This document shows positions 57,335 to 64,000 of a stretch of 64,000 bases of DNA, in pieces. The stretch's first letter is position 1. The number at the start of each line of letters is the position of its first letter. Origin of the DNA: Romanomermis culicivorax (Eukaryota > Nematoda > Enoplea > Mermithida > Mermithidae); the NCBI GenBank assembly GCA_963922205.1, contig CAWUHX010000308.1:327207-391206 (forward strand). Reading direction: 5' to 3'. The position numbers and the translations under genes were made by a program. Below the pieces are notes generated by a model that was given only the letters and a program-made list of their open reading frames with translations, made no database searches and was not told where the DNA came from.

Positions 57335-57846
57335 CTTAAAAAAATATTAAAATTTAATTTTTTTCATCAAATTTTTGAAATTTTAATTTTTGTGTTTCAA
57401 AAAATAATTAAATTTTGGTAGAAAAGTTCAAAAAAATTCTAAATTTAATCAACTCCAGAAGCCAAAAATATGCAATTTGAATTCCTTTTATTTACAAATT
57501 TTCCTCTTTTTTTAAACTTTCATTTTTAATTTTTAAAAAATGGATAAATTTGGGTAAAAAATTTTTTTAAAAATTTCAAATTCAACCAATTTTACAAGCC
57601 AAAAAAATGGAAATTTAATTCATTTTTTTTCAAATTTTCCATTTTTTTGAAACTTTAATTTTTATGTTTCAAATAATAGTTAAATTTGGGTGAAAAAATT
57701 TGAAAAAATTCAAATTCAACCAACTTTGCAAGCCAAAAATATGGAAATTTAATTCATTTTTTTCAAATTTTCCATTTTTTTGAAACTTTGATTTTTATGT
57801 TTTAAAAAATGGTTAAATTTTGAAAAAAATTCTAAATTTCACCAAC
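57335..57846 (-). repeat. R4 array: B-C intron of U5, shortest copy
   Basis: About four tandem units, each with the exon B tail and donor (ACTTTGCAAGCC and ATTTTACAAGCC forms). Confidence 0.85.
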
Positions 57847-57999
57847 TTTGCAAGCCAAACGGCATTCTAGAACTCGTTGATTGAAATACGAAGCGGCTGC
57901 TTTGTTACTTTCGATCATAGAATTCGAAATTAGAAATGTTGCGCCGGCCGGTAAATCGATGTCAATTTTTGTTAATGGATCGAAGGTTATATAACTTGC
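57847..57999 (-). CDS. GALK2-like exon B (B5), cassette U5
   Basis: 153 bases, phase 0 at both ends, encoding [35 protein letters not shown] and [10 protein letters not shown]. Acceptor TTTCTGAG, donor GTTGGT. The corresponding part of GALK2 runs from the strand after the catalytic-base loop to the ECR helix. Confidence 0.88.
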
Positions 58000-59229
58000 C
58001 TCAGAAAAAAAAAGTTTACTGTAGGTTTGTAATTTCATGAAAATTTTTGTAAAATGACCATTTTTCTAGGAAGGAGAAGGAAAAAAGAGAAAAAATGAAA
58101 AAAGCGAAAAAAGAAATAAAAACAAAAAAGAAAAATTGAGAAATAAGAAATACAACAAAAAGAAAAAGAAACAAAAGAAAAACAAAGAATAAAAGAAAAT
58201 GATATAAGAAATAAAAAAATAAAACGGAAACAGAAACAAAAAAGAGGAAAAAGAGAAAAAACATGAAGTAAAAATTATAAAAAAACAATGTAAAGAAAAG
58301 AAAAGCTAAAAAAAGAAAAAAATTAACAGAAGAAAGAAAGAGAAAAAACCAACAATATAGTTAAGAAGAATGAAAAGAATTCGCAGAAAAATTAAAAAAA
58401 AAGTGAAAAAATGCAAAAACAAAAAAAGAAAAAAGAGAAGGTAAGAAAAGAAAAACAAAGAAAAAAGAGAAATAGAAAGCAAGAAACGGAAAAAATAGCC
58501 AAAAAAAAAGAAAATGAAAAAACATCGAGTAAGAAAAAGAACAAAAAAATTTTTTTAAACGGCAAGGTAGAAAGTGAAAAAAGGAGCAATAAACATAAAA
58601 AGAAGAAAGACAGGAAGAAAAAGAAAAAAATAAAAGGAAAAAAAGAGCAAAAACAAGAAAATGAAAAAACAAAAAACAGGAGACAAGAAAAGAAAAACAA
58701 AGAAAAATGAGAGAGATAAAGCAGAAGAAAAAAGGAAAAAATAAAAAACAAAACAAAAAAACAGCAAAGAAGAAAACGAAAAAAAGATAAAAACAAGAAA
58801 CAGAAACGAAGAGAAAAAAGAAAAAGCAGAAAAATCAGAATAGAAAAAAATAAGAAGGAAAAAGAAAGTGATGGAAAAATAAAAGAAGAAAGACAAAAAT
58901 ATGGAATATGACTAAGAAAAATAGAAAAAAGTGATGTAAAGAAAAAGAATATTAAAAAAAGAAAAACAAAAAGAACATGAAAAAGAACAAGGAAAAAAAG
59001 AAGAAAAAATGAATAAACAAAAAACTAAGGATAAAAATAAGGAAAAAATAAAAAGCAGAATGAGAAAAAAAGAAAAATGAGAAAAGAAAAGAAGACGGAA
59101 ACGAAAAAACAAACAAAAGAAAATAAATATAAATAGAACAAGAAAAATAAAAACAATAGAAAAAAAAGAAAAAACAAAAAAAAAATTCAAAAAACAAAGA
59201 AAAAAATGCCGGAAAAAATCAAATTTTAC
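58000..59229 (-). repeat. A-rich purine-biased A-B intron of U5
   Basis: A/G-rich on the plus strand, collinear with the U4 intron but with several deletions. Open frames of Phe/Leu/Ser are artefacts. Confidence 0.85.
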
Positions 59230-59328
59230 CCGTCCGGCTTCGGCCATAAGGCACACCGCTTGGTCCATACCGCCGCCCTGCGTGCCGATATAACGTTCGC
59301 AGTCGGCGCAATGATCGGCTATCGAAGC
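59230..59328 (-). CDS. GALK2-like exon A (A5), cassette U5
   Basis: 99 bases, open, phase 0 at both ends: ASIADHCADCERYIGTQGGG, then MDQAVCLMAEAGR. Acceptor TTTTTCAACAG, donor GTAAAATTT. With B5, C5, D5 and E4 it gives a continuous 305-residue frame. Human GALK2 is about 458 residues, so roughly the first third, with the sugar-binding and GLSSSA-type motifs, is missing here. Confidence 0.87.
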
Positions 59329-59545
59329 CTGTTGAAAAATAAAATATCGGCTTCGGGTCCGGGTCCGGATCCGAAATTTTAGAAATATCGAATCCGGGTC
59401 CGGGTCCGAAATTTCGGCCATATCGGGTCCGGGTCCTAGCCCGCGTCCAGGTCCTAAAGTTTAGGAATACCGGATCCGGGCCCAACAAAATAGTCGGGTC
59501 TTGTTTCGGCTCCGAATACCTGATCCGGTCCAGGTCCAACCCGGA
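59329..59545. repeat. GC-rich minisatellite, U5
   Basis: GGGTCCGGGTCCGGATCCGAAA, ATCGGGTCCGGGTCCTAG and related words upstream of exon A5. Confidence 0.85.
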
Positions 59546-61975
59546 AAAAAATGTGTATATTTTTTGTTAAAAATTTGCATTTTTTCCTGAAATTTTCATG
59601 TTTCTACCAGAAAATCTGCATTTTTCGCTAGAAATTAGCATTTTTGGCCGAAAATTTTTATGTTTCTATTCAAAATTAGCATTTTTTGATGTCAATTTGC
59701 ACAATTTTGACTAAGTTTGCCAATTTTTTTGCTACTCAAAATTTGCATTTTTCAGCTGAAAATTTACATTTTTCAGCTGAAAATGTGCATTTTTTGCTGA
59801 AATTCTCCATTTTTCACTAAAATTTTGCCAACTTTTCTCCCGAAAATTTTCATTCTTCTACTCGAAATTTGCATTTTGCAGCTGAAATTCTGGGAATTTT
59901 TCGGCTGAAAATTTTCATTTTACTGCTCAAACTTTGCATCTTTCGCTGAAAATTTGCATTTTTGAGCTAAAAATCCGAATCTTACGCTGAAATTATGCAT
60001 TTTTCTGCTAAAAATTTGCACACTTTTTGCTAAAAAAAATTTTTCCCGCCAAAAAATGCATTTTTTGCTAGAAATTTGATTTTTGGCCGAAAATTTGAAT
60101 TTTTCTGCCGAAAATTTGCATTTTTAACTGAAAATTTGCATTTTGCTGCTAAAAATTTGAATTCTTGACTGAAAATTTGCAATTTCCTGCTAAAATTTTG
60201 CATTTTTGAATCGAAATTTGCGTTTTTCAGCTAAAATTTTGCATTGTTCACTGAAAGTTAGCTTGAATTTTTCTCCTGAAATTTTTCATTTGTCTACTCA
60301 AAATTTGCATTTTTCAGGTTAAAATTTGCATTGTCAGCTGAAAATTTGCATTTTTCTGCTAAAATTTTGTATTTTTCACTGAAAGTTTGCAAATTTCTCT
60401 GCAGAAAATGTTAATTTTTCTAATCAAAATTTGCATCTTTCAGGTTAAAATTTGCATTGTCAGCTGAAAATTTGCATTTTTCTGCTAAAATTTTGTATTT
60501 TTCACTGAAAGTTTGCCAAATTTTCTCCTGAAAATTTTCATTTCTCTACTCAAAATTTGCATTTTTCAGGTTAAAATTTGCATTGTCAGCTGAAAATTTG
60601 CATTTTTCTGCTAAAATTCTGCATTTTCCACTCAAAGTTTGCCAAATTTCTCCTGAGAAAATGTTAATTTTTCTACTCAAAATTTGCATTTTTCAGGTTA
60701 AAATTTGCATTGTCAGCTGAAAATTTGCATTTTTCTGCTAAAATTCTGCATTTTCCACTCAAAGTTTGCCAAATTTTCTCCTGAAAATTTTCATTTGTCC
60801 ACTCAAAATTTGCATTTTTCAGGTTAAAATTTGCATTGTCAGCTAAAAATTTGCATTTTTCTGCTAAAATTTTGTATTTTTCACTGAAAGTTTGCAAATT
60901 TCTCTGCAGAAAATGTTAATTTTTCTAATCAAAATTTGCATTTTTCAGGTTAAAATTTGCATTGTCAGCTGAAAATTTGCATTTTTCTGCTAAAATTTTG
61001 TATTTTTCACTGAAACTTAGCTTGAATTTTTCTCCTGAAAATTTTCATTTTTCTACTCAAAATTTGCATTTTTCAGGTTAAAACTTGCATTGTCAGCTGA
61101 AAATTTGCATTTTTCTGCTAAAATTTTGTATTTTTCACTGAGGGTTTGCCAAATTTTCTCCTGAAAATTTTCCTTTTTCTACTCAAAATTTGCATTTTTC
61201 AGGTTAAAATTTGCATCGTCAGCTGAAAATTTGCATTTTTCTGCTAAAATTCTGCATTTTCCACTAAAAGTTTCTTGAATTTTTCTCCTGAAAATTTTCA
61301 TTTTTCTACTCAAAATTTGCATTTTTCAGCTGAAAATGTGCATTTTTCGCTGAAATTCTCCATTTTTCACTAATATTTGCCAACTTTTCTCCCGAAAATT
61401 TTCATTCTTCTACTCGAAATTTGCATTTTTCAGCTAGAATTCTGCGAATTTTTCTGCTGAAAAATTTCATTTCACTGCTCAAACTTTGCATCTTTCGCTG
61501 AAAATTTGCATTTTTGGGCTAAAAATCCGAATCTTTCGCTGAAATTCTGCATTTTTCTGCTAAAAACTTGCCGATTTTTTGCTAAAAATGGTTTTTTTTT
61601 TTCCGTCAAAAAATGCATCTTTCGCTGGGAAATTTCATTTTTTTGGCCGAAAATTTGCATTTTTATGCTGGAAATTTCATTTTTCACCGAAAATTTGCAT
61701 TTTGCGTTGAAAATTTGCATTTTTTGCTGAAAATTTGCAATTTCCTGCTAAAAATTTGCACACTTTTTGCTAAAAATTTTTTCTCTCCCGTCAAAAAATG
61801 CATTTTTCTGCTGAAAATTTGCATTTTTGACTGAAAATTTGCATTTTCTGCTAAAATTCGAATTTTTCGCTGAAAATTTGCATTTTTCGCCAGAAATTTG
61901 CAATTTGCGGCTAAAACGTTGCATTTTTCACTGAAAGCTTGTCAATTTTTCTGCTAAAAATTTGCACACTTTCAC
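59546..61975. repeat. R1 array between U5 and U6 (type I spacer)
   Basis: R1 units, like 23,461-25,265 at both ends, interrupted by the 126-bp repeat block at about 60,290-61,270. Confidence 0.85.
60290..61270. repeat. 126-bp higher-order tandem repeat, eight copies
   Basis: CAGGTTAAAATTTGCATTGT, followed by CAGCTG, marks each unit. The TTGTCAGCTG core starts at 60,331, 60,457, 60,583, 60,710, 60,836, 60,962 and 61,090, with a TCGTCAGCTG variant at 61,216. Spacings are 126-128 bases. Only this spacer has the expansion. Confidence 0.92.
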
Positions 61976-62611
61976 ACTTTGTAAAATTCTGAAAATTTGA
62001 AAATTAGTAAAATACAGAAAAATTTTTGAAATGTGTAAAATTTTGTAATATTTGAAAAAACTGAAAAGTTCTAGAAATTTGAAAAAGTTGAAAAATTCCC
62101 AAAATTCAGAAAAATTTCTAAAACTAAGAAAAGTTGGTGAAATTCTTGAAATTAAAAAAAGTTTGTAAAATTCGGAAAATTTCATAAATATTAGAAAATT
62201 TTATGAAATTTAAAAAGGTTTGTAAAATTCTAGAAATTTGTGAAACCCAGAAAAGTTCTTAAAATGTATAAAATTTGAAAAATTTTGTAAAATTCTACAA
62301 ATTTGGAAGAGTTTGTTAAATTTAGAAAAATTGTGAAATTTAGAAAAACTTGTAAAATATAAATAAAAAAAATCGTAAAATTCAGAAAGTTTTGGAAAAC
62401 TCAGAAAAATTTGTAAAATGTCTAAAATTCAGAAAAGTTTGTAAAATTTAGCAAAATTTGAGAAAGTTTGTAAAATTTGTAGAATTTAGGAGAAAGTTTT
62501 GAAATTTATAAAATTTATAAAATTCATCATATTCTAATAAAATAAATATAAAAATATTAAAGCATAAATAAAACATAAATAAATATCAAGAAATCCTGTT
62601 CCAAAAAAAAT
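61976..62611. repeat. R2 array and 3' flank of exon E5
   Basis: GTAAAATTC/AGAAAAGTTT repeat nearly identical to 25,266-25,921, including the flank next to the stop codon. Confidence 0.8.
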
Positions 62612-62810
62612 TTAAAGTTGGACGATTTCCGCTCCCCGGCCCGGTCTCGTAACGAAAACGTTGGCTCCAAAAACGTCCTCGGTTAAATTTTGATAATAAG
62701 ATTGACCTAATTTGCATAAAATTTCCGGAATTTCCTTTTCCGGGATCAAAGAAACCAAACAACCGCCCCAGCCGGCGCCCGTCAAACGGCTACCGTAAGC
62801 TCCGTAGGTT
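62612..62810 (-). CDS. GALK2-like exon E (E5), cassette U6
   Basis: Intact 199-base terminal exon with GSRLTGAGWGGC, VSLIPEKEIPEILCKLGQ and VTRPGRGAEIVQL before TAA. Its upstream exons would lie beyond the right edge. Closest to E1 in its flanking sequence. Confidence 0.8.
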
Positions 62811-62868
62811 CTGAAAAAAGTGTAAACTGTGAAGAAAAAAATTTTTTTTTGTAACTTTACATTTTTCT

Positions 62869-62901
62869 ACTTTATAGCTTGTTGTAAAGCGTCCAATTCT
62901 T
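62869..62901 (-). repeat. Copy of the exon D tail with donor, before E5
   Basis: Same 33-base duplicate as in the other cassettes. Confidence 0.9.
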
Positions 62902-63975
62902 GCTGTAAAATTTGCGTATTTTTTGGCTAAAAATTGCATTTCTACCTGAAAATTTGCACTTTTCGTTCAAAATTTACAAATTTTTTCTGTAAAAATTTGC
63001 ATTTTTCGCTTAGAATTTAGATATTTTTGGCTAAAATGGGCATTTTTGCCGAAAATTTCCATCCTAAAAATTTGCATTTTCTGCTTGGAATTTGGATATT
63101 ATTTGCTCAAAATTTACATTTTTCGCTAGAAATTTCTATATTTTTCGTTGAAAATTTGCATTTTTCCCAAGAATATACTTTTTTTGGTGAAAATTTTTAT
63201 ATTTTCCGCTGAAAATTTGCACATTTATTTGACGAAAAAAACTTTTTCGATAAATTTGCGAAATTGTAACGTTAATTTGTTTTTCTCGCTCGAAATTCAC
63301 AGTTTTCGCTCAATATTTCCGCACTTTTCGCCAAAAATTTCAATTTTTCGCTTGAAATTGACATATTTTTCGGCTAAAATTTGCACTTTTTGCTTAAATA
63401 TCCCATTCTTTTGATTAATAATCAGCATTTTTTTCCAAAAACTTGCATTTCTTTGCTAATTATTTTCATTTTTCGCTAAAAATTTGCATTTTTGGCTAAA
63501 AATTTTGATTTTTTTGGTAAAAATTTGCAAATTTTGTTAGAAATTTGCATAGTTTTTACCGAAAATTTTCAACTTTAACTACGAATATGCATATTTTCCG
63601 CTAGTAATTAGCATTTCTTGCTAAAAATTTGCGTATTGTTTGCAAAAAATTTGAATTTTCTGCTAAAAATTTGCGTCTTTTCGGCTGAAAATTTACATTT
63701 TTCGAAGAAAATTTGCATTTTCCGCTCAGAATTCGCACATTTTTGGTTAAAATTTTCATTTTTATGCAAAAAATTAGACTTCCTCGCCGAAAATTTGGAT
63801 ATTTTTTTGCTAAAAATGTGCATTTTCCGTGTAAAATTTGCATATTTCTGCTAAAAGTTTGGATATTTTTTCTTGAAAATAAGCATTTTTCCCCGAAAAA
63901 TTGCATTTTTCGTTAGAAATTTGCGTAGTTTTCGCTGAAAATTTTCACTTCTCACTGAGAACATGCAAATTTTTT
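62902..63975 (-). repeat. R1 array, D-E intron of U6 (incomplete)
   Basis: R1 units collinear with 50,219-51,240. The array ends abruptly at the adapter sequence. Confidence 0.85.
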
Positions 63976-64000
63976 AGTACTCTGCGTTGATACCACTGCT
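63976..64000. other. Residual library amplification adapter (SMART-type primer), not genomic
   Basis: The last 25 bases contain GTACTCTGCGTTGATACCAC followed by TGCT. This is the reverse complement of the AAGCAGTGGTATCAACGCAG... primer used in SMART cDNA kits and, as I recall, in PacBio low-input gDNA amplification. It shares no similarity with the R1 repeat before it. Confidence 0.95.

Overview
The window looks like a repeat-swollen segment of an invertebrate nuclear genome, most likely a nematode. The coding pieces are short exons with GT-AG introns, several introns are only 35-86 nt, and acceptors are T-rich (TTTTTTCAG, TTTTTAAG). Apart from one GC-richer retroelement the DNA is extremely AT-rich. 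No bacterial operon, tRNA, rRNA or CRISPR structure is visible. The assignment to nematodes is an inference from intron style and repeat texture, not from a database match.

Left part (1-12,835). One minus-strand gene is represented by two phase-compatible exons (6145-6587 and 2337-2704) encoding an acidic, Ser/Thr-rich protein I do not recognise; it continues beyond both exons. The rest is repeats: a 190-bp tandem repeat with TGACGTCA motifs at the left edge, A-rich purine-biased intron filler, 20-22 bp arrays (family R1, ATTTGCAT-containing), 9-11 bp periodic arrays (family R2, GTAAAATTT-like), a hairpin at 8623-8704, and one orphan ORF near 9.2 kb.

Middle (about 12,836-23,080). A degenerate Ty3/gypsy-type retroelement lies on the minus strand. 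From 5' to 3' it carries a gag-like spliced ORF, an envelope-like glycoprotein with a signal segment and membrane anchor that runs in frame into a retropepsin domain, a second retropepsin, reverse transcriptase, RNase H and integrase. Stops, frameshifts and lost catalytic residues show it is dead. The envelope before pol and the two proteases are unusual. No second LTR is visible.

Right part (23,190-63,975). Five partial or complete copies of the C-terminal half of a GALK2-like GHMP kinase (galactokinase / N-acetylgalactosamine kinase family) lie in tandem on the minus strand, plus a last exon of a sixth. A full unit has five exons, A (99 nt), B (153), C (229), D (238) and E (199), whose phases join into a 305-residue frame from just before the GGGMDQ catalytic-base motif through the GSRLTGAGWGGC motif to a stop. 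Units: U1 (only A), U2 (A-B-C-E, broken), U3 (A-E, exon A shortened), U4 and U5 (A-E, open), U6 (only E). The N-terminal GHMP motifs are not in the window and would lie beyond 64,000 if the gene is complete.

A common theme links the two unrelated genes. Their introns have been inflated by repeats, and the repeats repeatedly include copies of the neighbouring exon ends and splice sites (exon D tail before every exon E, exon B tail in every B-C intron repeat, both edges of the 6.1-kb exon). This looks like intron growth by tandem duplication across exon-intron junctions. The final 25 bases are a library amplification adapter, so the right edge is not genomic sequence.
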